From Hetaerina americana (lineage: Eukaryota > Arthropoda > Insecta > Odonata > Calopterygidae), in the NCBI GenBank assembly GCA_022747635.1, contig JAKTNV010000014.1, forward strand, positions 7,520,610 to 7,584,609: DNA of 64,000 bases. Reading direction: 5' to 3'. The notes beneath the pieces were generated by a model. It was not told the origin of the DNA. It worked only from the letters and a program-made list of their open reading frames with translations, and did no database searches. This document shows positions 50,891 through 62,800 of this stretch, one piece after another; positions within the stretch are counted from its first letter, which is position 1, and every line of letters begins with the position of its first letter. Position numbers and translations under genes: made by a program.

Positions 50891-52844
50891 AAAACCAATT
50901 AGATGTGGGAAAATCGACATTATCTCGATGTTAAGTGAAACATGCAGATAATAAGTAATGCAGAGAAATTGGTGAATAAAAAATTGGCTATTTAGGTTAA
51001 TAAGGAAGGTTTTATGAAAAGTAGAATGGGAAGAGAAAAATATGGGCAGAAGAGATGGACAGAAAGAGAGACAGAGAAAATGGAAAGTTGGAAGATAAAT
51101 GCCTAGAATTATAGACGCAGTTTTTATATTATCATTTGTCTTCTGTATAAGGTTTGGCTATTGATGGTACTCAGAAATATATTTGCCACATTAGTCCTAA
51201 TTCCTAATATAACCTTTTTCCATGGCACGTGGAAAAATGAAATCAAAAGAAAGTATACATTACTATTCCTTCAATGCCGACCTCTTACAGGAAAGCGACC
51301 CTAAAGTTGGAAAATACTGCTAATAATACCCACTTCTCTAGTGACAAGAGAATAAGAGGTCTGCTTTCATCATTTGAGAAAGAATAATTCGCATAAGAAG
51401 TCTTGTGTGGGTTTTCTATGTACCCTGGCACCACACACAACTGTACTCAAAAGTCCGAACTAACATTGAACAAAACCCCTTAAAACCCATATTACATGTT
51501 AAGGGAACACATTATTCTTGTCATAATAGCTATTTGGTATCTCATTAACGTCCCAACTCTTTCTTATAGAAGTGGCGTGAGACGCGTTTTATAACTAATA
51601 AGTCTTCGTAAAATTTCACATGCGGGAAGTTGTGCGAGAAAATGATTATATTACTTATATTTCTCTAATCGTATTATAGGGATCATCAGAACAGAAAGTT
51701 GGACAGCGTAGGATCAGGAGAGATATCTAGATAAACCTTTGGCGTACAATTATTTTCATGCGGCATTATAGGAATGACTACTTTGACTGTAGAATAATAC
51801 CCGTAACACGGGAAATTGGAATGGTTAGCAACTTATTTGTGATTCAAATTTATAGATATTATGTAAGAAGAAAAATATGCGTCAAGCATTAAAGCATTCC
51901 CCAGGAGGAAATAGATGATATAAACAGTTAGAAAATTAGGAAGTTAAAGAAACACAAATGGCGTAGATTGGAGACTTTTGAAATGGGAATACTTTTAAGG
52001 ATTAAAAAGTTAAGAGGAACAAAAGGAAACAAAATGATGGGGAAAAAGCGATTGTAAGGAAAAAACCAAAAAGGCAGCAAACATAGATGCAGAGCATTAT
52101 AATTGGAGATGGAAATTTGACGGCCTTATATATGAGGGAATATTATAAAAGCGGGAAAAGGGAAGTAAAACTATTTTCAATTCTGGCAAAGGGAGGGTAT
52201 TAAAATTAATTAAAAGGGAGATAGAATGAATATAAAACTGAAAAACAGTTTGATATAATTTTGGGTGTTATATCATGCATTATTAGAAGAAGATAAGAAA
52301 TGTAGGGAAGATTGGAGAGTTTCCTTTAAAATCCTTAAATGGTGACTCCAAGTAATAATCTACTGAAAAGTTTCCATCCATATCCAGCCTATGCCAAATC
52401 TTTGTGAAACTATGATATACATAAAAAACAATAAATTCACTCCTAAAAAGCAGTTTTATTCACGGAATTTTTTAAGCTAAGCTATTTTGAAGAAGACGAT
52501 GCGTGCTGACTTTCACCAAGGTTGAAATCTTGATGCGGAGAAAATTAGATGAAAAATTCTTCGAATTTGGGGATAAAGTCATTCCACTTTCCATCAAAAG
52601 TTTCTCATTTCCTCATATTATTAATCCCCACTCGGGGAGCAGGAAAACAAGAATTCTGACAAATATCACCATCAAACTAAAGCTCCTGGTACAAAGGTAT
52701 TGTCACAGATCTCCTTCACTGCTGCGAGATCAGAAAGTGCCAGAAATGCTAATTGATACAATAAAACGCCAAAAAGAGAAACGGGAATCACCATGCTGAA
52801 TAATGTTTCATATTTAAATTATTCATTCTTTAATATATTCTCAG
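50891..52844. other. AT-rich DNA; possible exon-like ORF near its end
   Basis: The plus ORF 52503-52799 is open for 98 codons and contains a donor-like aaag-gtattg near 52698 whose phase could join to the candidate exon at 52845. A second frame in the same stretch is equally open, so the reading is ambiguous. Otherwise unassigned. Confidence 0.25.
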
Positions 52845-53043
52845 AAATCATCAAAATATCAAAGTGGAAACAAATATTCGGGAAAATCTCCAAGTCGTGG
52901 GAGAGAATAAGTCATGCAGTCTGAATGCATCCGCTGGTTCCAGCAAAGAGAAAGTTCGGAATACTAAAGTTTCCGTCAGAGGTCAACCACACTCTCCGAC
53001 CGCTGGGCCCTTGAAGAAAGACCGCCATAGAAAATTGAAGCAG
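52845..53043 (+). CDS. Candidate internal exon, unknown host gene
   Basis: A strong acceptor (attctttaatatattctcag) and a strong donor (cag-gtgagc) bound 199 bases with one frame open throughout (66 codons, first base completing a previous codon, ending in phase 0). The product is hydrophilic, Ser/Lys/Asn-rich and probably disordered (for example NASAGSSKEKVRNTKVSVRG). It is GC elevated relative to its left flank. A second frame is open for 21 codons before TAA and could be a gene end instead. Overlapping minus ORFs exist. No family was recognised. Confidence 0.35.
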
Positions 53044-56000
53044 GTGAGCTGAATTGGAAGGGTTTGGGACGAGCATTTGCCGATGAAACTGTGGTTGCAG
53101 TGGAGATTGGGGAAAGGAGAGCGTAAAGAGTGAAAGGTGCTGGCGGGGTTGGCAATAGGACACGTGATGGGTGGAGGATACGTTGTATGGAAGAGAATGA
53201 GGAAGGAATGAAGTGTAGACACAGAGGTGTGATAATCAACTTTGGATGCTCGGAAAAGAGAGATAGGGAATGATGCCCCACTCGCCTGGTGATATAGGAG
53301 GTGATGAAGCAAAACGATTTCTGGGGGTAAGGATAAGACGGATAAGGGAACTAGGATTAAGAGGACATAGAAAGGTTTCAGCAGATTGAGAATAACGGCA
53401 GATGAAATGAAAAAATTAAAAGAACAGTGTGATTTGGCAGATTGATCAATGGAAACAACGAGAGGATGATTAGTCTCGAAAGTTCACACTTCTACCAGAC
53501 TCTCCTCCTCCCAAATAATTCCATGTTTCAAAACAATACAGTTAAAATAATTTAAGGCGTAAAATATATCCCATTTTGAAGGTCGCATTATTCACAAAAA
53601 CGTGATCATTAAAAATGTGTGTTATTATAATGCGAGTTATTTAAATGCAGCAGAAGTGATAACGGTATAGCAGTGACTTGTTAGGATTGAAAGTTTTAGA
53701 TGAGACAATAAAATAATGCGGAAATACGATTAAAACGTTTAAATAATTCAGCAAATTTTAAAAAATTGTTATTTATTGTTAAAATTTTATTTTGAGCAAA
53801 ACAATACACATTTATTAGAAACGACCTTCTTTAAACGAAACAACTGATCATATTTCTTTCGTTTATCAATCGTTCCCCTTCCTAGATATATTTTATCGAC
53901 ACTTAAGTCTAGCTTCGCGTTCCATTGCATTATGCCAAGCATACGCGTGAGATATATAACGATAATTTGAGCCAATATAGTAAATTAATCATTAATCTAC
54001 GATTCCATAATCTGGAAAAGGTATGCTTTTACGAATACATTTATAAAGTTCAGAAAATATACTCTAAGAATCTATTTCATATAAATTAAAGTACTTCCAC
54101 ATGTTAATCTATAATTTTTGTTAATCTATTGTGGTTTGTTAGGAGTCACAAATTATTTATTTGGTAGCTGTGTCCATCCAAAAACCTACCTTAACTGGTA
54201 GATTACCTAATAATATATAATAATCTATAGTTTAAGCTAAGAACTACTATTATCTATTTTTAGCAAAAGCTAGGGCAATTAAGATATCTCCAACAAAAGA
54301 TAGGCATTGCATTACATAACTTTCTTAGTGACGTCAGTCGATTGGGCAAATGGAATTGAGTTTCAAATGCTGACAAGGGAATTGCACGTCTAAACTAAAG
54401 GGATATTTGAAACTTCCTTTTGAATCCGATCGCTTGAGTAACTTCACGACAAGCACAGGAATGATAAGAGATACGCAGAAAATGGAGATATGGTTGCCAC
54501 TTTAGACTCGTACAATTTAAAAGCGTACCGAGATAGGAGGAAGTTGGGAGAACAAATATGGAAAGAGACATAAGGAAAGAATGAAATCAGTTGAGCAGCT
54601 GTATGAGACAGAACTGCGAATGATAAAATAAGCCAATGAGTTTCACAATCGATTATTATCTTTTCCAGTGCACTTCAGATAGAGACAAATTGCTTGGAGA
54701 TAAAGCATAGAGAAAGATAATTAATGAAATTCTTAAGCAGCGGCGGAGAGTTAAGCTAAACATTAGAGTTGAAGAGCCTCATTATAAGACAGAAAAGATA
54801 TTCCTTATATTTTAGTAGCAATAACGACAGAAAATGAGAGTACAAGAACTGGGATAGTATAGAATAAACAAGTTCAGCAAAAGAAAGTTTTACGAGGAAT
54901 TACATAAAATACACTTTTACATAAAAGAGCATTGAAAAAATTAGTAACAATTATTATTTTATGGCTTTAAACCTATTAGAGCAAAAGAATGGCAAACGAT
55001 AAGAAAATTTTGTTATGTGAGATTGCAGAAAGGAAAAACGTCTTGGCATTGAGAAAAATGCCAAATGTAGCACAATAAGTTGGAAGAGAGGAAGAGGCTA
55101 GAATAATTCTTGGAAGACAGGGAAAAGGAATGGAGCCTGTAGGTATAGAGGCAAGGGTCCAGAGGAGTTGAAGGTATTTGTTAAAAGAGAGAGAAAGGGA
55201 GAAAGGATAGTGAGAGGTCTTTGAGGCATAGAGGATATGGAAAGGGTGGGAGAGATCAGACCTGAAGAAGGATATCGCGTAACTCAAGCAGAATTTAGGC
55301 TAGTAAGAAGTAGTGCTTAAATTCAAAAATATGTAAAACTATTTCTATAATGTATAATAATTGCAGCACACAAAAGATATGAAAGAGTAATTCAGTCATG
55401 CTCAGTCACGGTGCAAGGTTATTACTGTGAAAATTAGCACACACATTCTTTAGGCTGATATTTCACGCTTTTCATTTTTTACCTCTCCAGTCGATTTATG
55501 ACAATTTAGAGAGAGATTAATTATTTAATCTCTATCAGAATGCCACGGTATTTTCATGCAGTGTTTCAGTTAGAAAGAATTAACATATAAAACCTGATTA
55601 ATGGAAAAATTGCAGCTGAAGAATTTTAAAACAGTGCCTTAAGGAATGGAAAACAACTTTAATTAAAGATAATTCCAAAATTTGAAGTATAAGGTGTCGT
55701 GTTATTAAAAAATAATTTACACATCATCTTCGATTCTTATCCTACGTGTTATGCAACACTTTTTAATAGTAGTCAATGCGGGTGGTAGATTGCTTAGGCG
55801 ACGTATAAAGGCGGTACAACCATGAAAATAAATGCCGTTTCCGTAGGTTTGGAACAAAAAGCAATAATATTATAAAACAAATATCTAACTCTAATCAGGA
55901 AATATTTTTATTAAGTATAAAGCATAGAGATTAACATTTAATACAGTCCTTAAAATCGAAGGAAATTTTAGTCGAACAAAAGAATTGTTTGGATTTGTAA

Positions 56001-56512
56001 TACAAAATTTGACATATTTTACAGGAATTAAAACAAAACTATATAATATCAAAAATTGGGAATGAAATTTTATAAAAAACACATCGTATTTCGAACTAAA
56101 ATGTGACACTATTTGAAATGTGACACTATCCGCACACATATTCATAAAGAAATTCTCATGGCATAGTGCATCCCTTATTGCAACAGGAATGCACATGCAT
56201 GTTGAAAGAAGATTAGCATGGTTTAGGCTCCATTAATAATGATATTTAATGAGCTACAGGAATAAAAGTGGGTCACTTAATCATAATAAATGCACATGCT
56301 CCAAAGCAAAATTTCAAAATAGAAGTGTGACTCATCATTTTATCACATGAACTATTTAATCAGCTTAACTATTAATTAATTGCACCAGTTCTTTCAAAGG
56401 TGTTTTCCTACCATTTAACACGTTTCTATTATTATTTTATTCATAATAATGTTTTATACAGATGGGTAAGGGTAAATATTTCTGGGTTTCACATATTGTA
56501 ACTACGTTAGGT
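53044..56512. other. AT-rich DNA without recognised feature
   Basis: Purine-rich patches occur at 53.05-53.45 and 55.0-55.3 kb. Short ORFs show no domain. Nothing else is supported. Confidence 0.45.
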
Positions 56513-56669
56513 ATAATGAAAACTTCGTTGCAATTTTCCACAGTTAAAACTTTATTGCCGACCATGGTTTCGATACAGTGTATCATCTTCAGGTCATGGT
56601 ACAGTGTATCGAAACCATGGTCGGCAATAAAGTTTTAACTGTGGAAAATTGCAACGAAGTTTTCATTAT
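56513..56669. repeat. Near-perfect inverted repeat of a Penelope-type tail
   Basis: Arms 56513-56582 and 56600-56669 are reverse complements over 70 bases with one mismatch, with a 17-base spacer. Each arm, read outward from the centre, gives gtatcgaaaccatggtcggc, then aataaag, then ctgtggaaaattgc, the same order of signals as the other Penelope-type tails in the window. The high arm identity suggests a recent origin or gene conversion. No coding part is attached. Confidence 0.75.
56552..56597 (-). ncRNA. Hammerhead-ribozyme-like motif
   Basis: On the minus strand ctgaaga fits the core CUGANGA. It is followed after one extra U by a perfect stem II (gatac-act-gtatc), then gaa, then acc-at-ggt as a minimal stem III and c at the cleavage position. 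Core bases and both stems are intact. The extra U before stem II and weak stem I pairing (gtgac with ggcaa) leave activity uncertain. The opposing plus copy lacks the ctgaaga half. Confidence 0.42.
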
Positions 56670-57129
56670 GTCTTGATTCCACAATATCACGCCTGACTCT
56701 TCACTTTTCGTACGTTAGGTATTTTTCTCAATGGCAGCTTTGGTGCGTTTGAACTCTGGAGGTAAAAGTTTTAACTGCAATTTTAATACCCAATCTATTA
56801 CGACGTGGAACGATGGCATATTTTCACATTTTTAGTGAATAAAATCAAAATATAGACATTTTATTTGAAAGAGGTTCACTATTTGCTGTTTCTTCAGTCA
56901 ATCGGAAGGGTTTTTCCGAGAAAAGGGGCATTTCCGTAAAAACACTAAAACTGTTAAGGATAAAAAGAAAGAAAATGAGGATATCTGAGTACAATTCCCT
57001 CGCTCGATTGCACCTCGGAAATAAAGCTGGTACGGAAACATTCCCAATGCAAAAGCAACATCTCGTGAGGCACACAAAACGAAGGTTGACGACGCGATCT
57101 CAATAGAAAACGGGAAACAAAACTCGATA

Positions 57130-57730
57130 TGGCCGTTGAAGGGAAATTTTTCCGACGCACTTCCCATTCACCCACCCCATTCCCTCTTGAACTCGATACA
57201 TAAATATTTGACGCACGTGCGGTACGAACCCGCAACGACATTTCCTCTCCTCCGTGCCTCTTGGCCCTTTTCAACGTCATCCCTCTCCTTCCTCCCTCTT
57301 CCCTCCCCCCACGTCTCACCCGCCATCAATGTGTATTGTTTTCCGCCCGTTTTATACCAAGTACCTTAACAACACTCAATCCTTTTTCTCTGTGCCCCCC
57401 TCCACAATATCTACAAGGAAACGTTCGTCTATCCGTCTCTGTCTCTGTCTCTGTCTCTCTCTCTTATTGGATGTCGTTTCCGTCTTCGGACGAAAACTCG
57501 CCTCCTCATTCTCACATCCACACCACTCTCTCCCTCTCCCTTCTTCCCTCTCACACTCCCCTTGTGCTCCTTTCTCGGATCCAAACGACATTGGCCATAA
57601 ATATTTTATAAATCCATGCTTGCCTCCTTCCTTCTTGCTCCCCCTCACCCCAACTTCTCCTTCACTCAGTTCTTCCCACTCGGTGCGTGAAAAAAGGACA
57701 TTTTCCCTTTGCACGAATGCTAATACATAA
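57130..57730 (+). other. Pyrimidine-rich island with (CTGTCT)n
   Basis: C/T-rich sequence with a CTGTCT/CTCT microsatellite at 57431-57464. Overlapping long ORFs in two plus frames and one minus frame reflect composition. No protein family is visible. Confidence 0.5.
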
Positions 57731-59339
57731 GCATAGGATCACCATTTTAGCCTGACCTTCATCAAAGAATGATAGACGCTGGACTTTCCGATATATGCGT
57801 AAGGAGTGAGTCTTCCGTTGAGGTCTGCCACAACCTCTTGTGTGATTTTATTGAATGGAAGACGTCACAATCGATTTCAGCGGGATTTTTAAAACTCCTA
57901 ACCAAAGACAAAAATAAGTCGTTTTATACCTGAATTAGGCATCAATATTAAAAGAATGTTGGTCCTGTTCATCAAAACACGATAAAAAACAGAAAAAAAC
58001 GTAACGATTAGTAAAAAGTTTGATAAGCGGGGAATAGAAGAGCAAAGAGAGCCATTTTTAGCAGACATAATAGAGGCAAGCAGAAGTTGTGAAAAAATAA
58101 TGTAGGAAAAATAATGATAATGTACTAAGAATGTGTTGAAATAAATATGTGTAAGGAGGCAACCATCAAGGTAAGGAGAAAAAAGTTTTTTCTACCTATC
58201 TTTAAGGTAGGCTTCGTTTGTTTACCTTAAATAGTCAGGAAGGCAAATTTGCAGTCCCACTTAATGCATGTCCTCGAATGTTTTAGGTTAGGCTTTCCCT
58301 CCAAGGAATATATATTCATTTCAGCTGAATTATAGTACCATGATGTACCTGTAGGTCAAGGGATGGTATGATACATTCCCTTGAACTACAGTACATAAGA
58401 AATATAAGCACATCTTAAAACAGGAATCTCTTTCTCAAATTTCATCTACAATATTACGCTTTAATTATCTTTATCCAATAAAATTTAATAACAAAATATT
58501 TGAAGGAGAGTAACCGCAGATAATTTAATTTTGATAAAAATTAAGTCACTCTCGTGCTAACTGAACTAAGTTTTTCTCAAAGTTCTGAATGACATTCCGG
58601 GTTGTCCGGGTTGGCCCTAATCCGTGATGTTAAGCGTAACTTGAGAGAAGTGCAGGTAATATTGCATAGCCAATATTTAATTTTAAATCGTTTAATCTTA
58701 GGAGCGTAAAATTATAAGTATAGTTGCTCGCTTCTTTATCTCCTCCGTGATCTATGTGGCGACTCAGGTAAATTAGCTCCACGAGCTGAGAAAAAGCTAT
58801 GATAGTTCCCTTGCCAACTCGCTCATAGACGTTTACCAGTAATTATTGGTTCCCTACCATATTTCCAACAGATCTTGGACCATAGAATATCTAAGACGTC
58901 CTTCATTTTCTAAAGTCTTCAGACTCTTATACCACTGCCGTATTAATGATGTAGATTGATTTAAATCCTCAGCTGTACTTCTCAATAAGTGAAAATGCGG
59001 TTCAAAATCTATAATTCCCGCAATTATGGCATTAATAGTACGTGGTTAGAAAATAGGCATTTGGTTTTGATAACGCCATCAGACCATCCAGAATTTTGTT
59101 CACTTCATATTCCCGAATTTGGTATTACTTTGCTGTAATACCTAACATAGCAAATGTGTGTATATATATTATCCATACATAGTAGGAAAATTTAAGTTCA
59201 GTACTATATTTTAAAATCCAAGAACTGCTTCTGCATGAGAGCGAATAAAGGAAATGTGTACGTAATTCTGGAAACTTTTATAACTTTGAAAAAGTCAGTG
59301 ATATTTTGAAGGGCGGGTCCATATCTCGAAGTTAAAAAG
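57731..59339. other. AT-rich DNA with one imperfect hairpin
   Basis: A short inverted repeat lies at 58344-58396 (tgtacctgtaggtcaaggga against tcccttgaactacagtaca). No coding region was identified. Confidence 0.4.
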
Positions 59340-59720
59340 GATCCCTTACCTAAACTTATTTCACATTTTAAGTCAATGTTAAACGACTTCCTGGACCTAA
59401 TTGATGAGAAAACTAATTTAACTCTCCAATCCTCTAATCCTACTCTAATAAGACCCTACTTTTTGCCCAAAATTCATGAAGAAAAGTGTTCCATGATATC
59501 TATTGTATGTTAAATAGATTTACCTATTTCACGCCTATCCAAATGGCTAATTGAAAAATTCTATAATTTAAATTTTGAGAGTCCCCTTTTTCTAGAGAAA
59601 AACCTACGCATATATTACTAATACAATTACAGACTATGCAATTTCAGAAGGAGAGGTTTAGGTTTTCATTGATGTTACTAGTCTATTTCCAAGTGTACCA
59701 GTGCATATTGTGGCTCTTAA
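59340..59720 (+). pseudogene. Penelope-like reverse transcriptase fragment
   Basis: The first part is open (59340-59510) and reads DPLPKLISHFKSMLNDFL, then LQSSNPTLIRPYFLPKIHEE, the segment before and at the LPKIHK block of Penelope-type reverse transcriptases. After an in-frame TAA the similarity continues with PISRLSKWLIEKFYNLNF, and after frame changes with FIDVTSLFPSVPVH, the DVxSLFxxVP block that carries the first catalytic Asp. Several stops and frame changes make it dead. It ends about 15 bases before an inverted Penelope-type tail, so the body is truncated at the right by rearrangement or by another copy. Confidence 0.75.
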
Positions 59721-59734
59721 CGATTGCCATATAA

Positions 59735-59806
59735 AATGAGTTTGTAATTTCCCACAGACTTTATTTTACCGTAAAATGCGTTTCACCAACTTGCGTCATC
59801 ATAAGG
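59735..59806 (-). repeat. Inverted Penelope-type tail with decayed hammerhead-like core
   Basis: The segment 59735-59801 is close to 29124-29190 over 67 bases. On the minus strand it reads atgatgacgcaagttggtga, then aacgc, then ggtaaaataaagtctgtggg. The order CUGAUGA-like, stem, GAAAC, short stem III and AATAAA matches the other tails, but the first core has cttatga instead of ctgatga and stem II is damaged. Its orientation is opposite to the reverse transcriptase fragment it adjoins. Confidence 0.6.
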
Positions 59807-62800
59807 TACAAGTTACACACTCTGCTGTCGAATACAAAACAATCGGACAGAAAATAGGAGGAAATTTGAACGTGGAGCGGGGGTCGGGTTTCCCGAGACT
59901 TCAGAGTAGGTTGTCTTAGCTTTTTCTGTTAAAGGAAGAAGGTGTGGTGGCGCCTTACTTATGACTACGCATTGGGCCTGGTCCGAGTATATGGGTGGGG
60001 GGTGAGACTACTCAAATCCGTTGTATTTATTTACCCTTGCGGAAAGGATTCGCTGTGTATGGTCAGGGAATTTTATGGAAGTGAAATTTGGTGGTTGAGG
60101 AAAGAGAACACATTAATTAAAATTACAAATATCTACTGCACGACACACCGCTTGTCCACATATTCCCCGTTTTTGTTTCACCCAGGAGGGATCGTGAGTG
60201 AGGGTAACGCCTTAGTATTTATTTCAGTCTACAAATTATATTTCGGTGCTCCAAATGCAGTGGGCATTCTGGAGGGAATTTCTCTTTTTCAAACATTTAT
60301 CACTACAAAACAATTTTCTAAATATCATTTTATATGCCGAGTCTCATGAGCGTTGTATAGCATGAAGGTCATCTGATAAAGCCAGTGTCCTCAGGATCAC
60401 GGTAAACCAATGCAACCAACCATCGCGCGCAATTGTTGGCATCACACTATCGTACATTTTTTAAACAGCAAATACGAGATCTGACAAAATTTTAATTCAT
60501 GAAACCATTAAATATTTAAAACAAAATGCATTGTTAAGTAGATCTAGAAGTCAAATAACTATGTAGTAAGTATACATATGGTGGAGTCTATGGACTCAAA
60601 TACCTATGGAGTGTAAATTATAGTATGATTGTGTATAGTATGCATGTACAATAAGAATGAAAATGATTACATATACCATTGACTATTAAAATTTAAATTA
60701 TATTACGCTTATTAAATATGTTAGACTGATAACTTTTATTGTACTTTGCATTTAGCACTGAGTCTATATAAAAAATGGTCAGTAGATAAACCGGCAGGGA
60801 TTTTTATTCACTTCAAAAGAATGGAATTAATTATTTATCTACCAGACGAATAATGCCAACGCGAGCCCACAGATAAAACGATTTGTGCGCCCTGAATCAA
60901 TACAGACTTACTACTTTTAAATGGTGATGTAGACACGACTTGGATCCCAATATTTAAAAAAATAGGTTAATAAAATCTGAAGTACCAATATTTAAACTTT
61001 GATGGTCCCTATGCGAATTTTTATTCTGGAATTGTTTTCGTATAAGAAATGTTCACAGATTAATTCTGAAAATAGGTATATTCCCATGCATTCTTCGAAA
61101 TGCATGCAGTCATTAAGCTACTTAAATAACATAATTAATTCATGAATACAAGTATACTTCCTATTTTATTAATTCCGTCGACCACAAAAATTTGAAATAA
61201 TATATTGAAAGTTAAACATACTAAATTCTAAAGAAAATTATTTATTTTCAAATATGTTAAAAAATAAATAATTCTCTATGTTTAAAAAATATAACAGTAG
61301 GTTCAAATATGTGCCTAAACTGAAACAACGCAATAAATAATGTAGATATTTTAAATTTATTTCCTTTGTTTTGAAGTGTATTGTCATTCTGCTGTCTTGT
61401 ACAGAATTGAAGAATATTAGTTTACCCATCGCTCAACGAAGAATCATTACACTAATCTCATCTCAGTCATAATAACTCGTTAAAAGTATTAATGCATCCC
61501 CTATGATTACCACACTGCAGAGTCCTTGGAACGAGAGAACAAAAGCCCGCGGAAACCTTTTCTGGATCTCTGGGTGGTTGAACGAGAGAGGGGCTTACTC
61601 CCAACCGGCTCCTGTATCTTATTCCGGAACATAGCAACCAGCTTGCAAGGTCTCGCTTTTGTAAAGGTGCGCCTATTAGCATTCATGACTGCTTCCACTA
61701 GGCACCGCTTCACAATGAGCGCGTGACATGGCTGAATTGATCTACGTCGTTACTGGATCGGTTCATGACTATACTATACCGCAAGGGGTAAGTACATGAA
61801 TTCACAGAGTCCCTTATCAAATGGATTCAATCGTGAATGGTTATTAATATTCTAGGAGGTCAGACCGAAAAAGGCATGAATTCCGGCGCAATTAGTGGGC
61901 ATGGGAAGTAATCCTTGATGCACTGCGTTCTAGAATAATTCTATTCAAGAATGCTCTCCTTTCACCAGTATCAAATGAGAATCTTCGCAAAGAAGACGGA
62001 GAATAAATCTAAATTTGCACTACAAGTGTAATCATTTCGATTGCAAGCGGGTATTTGAATAGTACAGCATTTTATTTTGAAGATAATGGTCACACAAACT
62101 CTTGTCCCTGGATCAGTGGAGGGAACTTCAGTTAAGGCATCATTATATACCGAGGAAATAGTTATTTTTAATACGAAGTCTTCTCATCTTGAATGAAAAA
62201 TTAACTCCGTGTTAACTAAAGAAATCTAGTCCATATCTGTAATTATTAAATTAGCAGAAAGTCAAAGAGAAATGATGTCGAATTCCAGAGACCTGCGAGT
62301 ACTTGAATATTTATAATTCGATAATGCGTCATATTTAAGTCTGTAGGTAAGATCAGATGGGTTTATTATGTTACTTACAAACATTAAGGTGATTATATTG
62401 TAAATATAATTTGTACACGTGCAGTTATATGGCGGTATAAAGCAATGAGGACAACAAAACTGCGTTTAAAAATGTTCAACATAAACACGTTCTATTGGTC
62501 TCAGCTGGGCTATGCTCACATTCAACTTCTTCGATCAGCTATTTCACAAAAAGCACTTCTACGAGGCTTGTAGATGGCCCTCTGAACCTGGCGATCTGTT
62601 ACGCGATGACAAACTCCATTTTCTCAAGTCCTGACCTAATCGTGGCGAGGGTCACGAAGTTAGGGTTCTCGGAATTCCCGTGGGAGCCTCAGATGAGTGT
62701 GCGTTGACCCTTTTCCTTGGGCTTCCCCTGGGACTCATTGGCTCCCCATATTCTCTCGCCACCCCTTTCTCCTCCTTCCGAACGTATCCTAGACTCAAGA

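Noticed and set aside
59942..60349. 135-codon plus ORF as a host gene
   Set aside because: No recognisable domain, and it lies in a GC-elevated patch without splice or start support.
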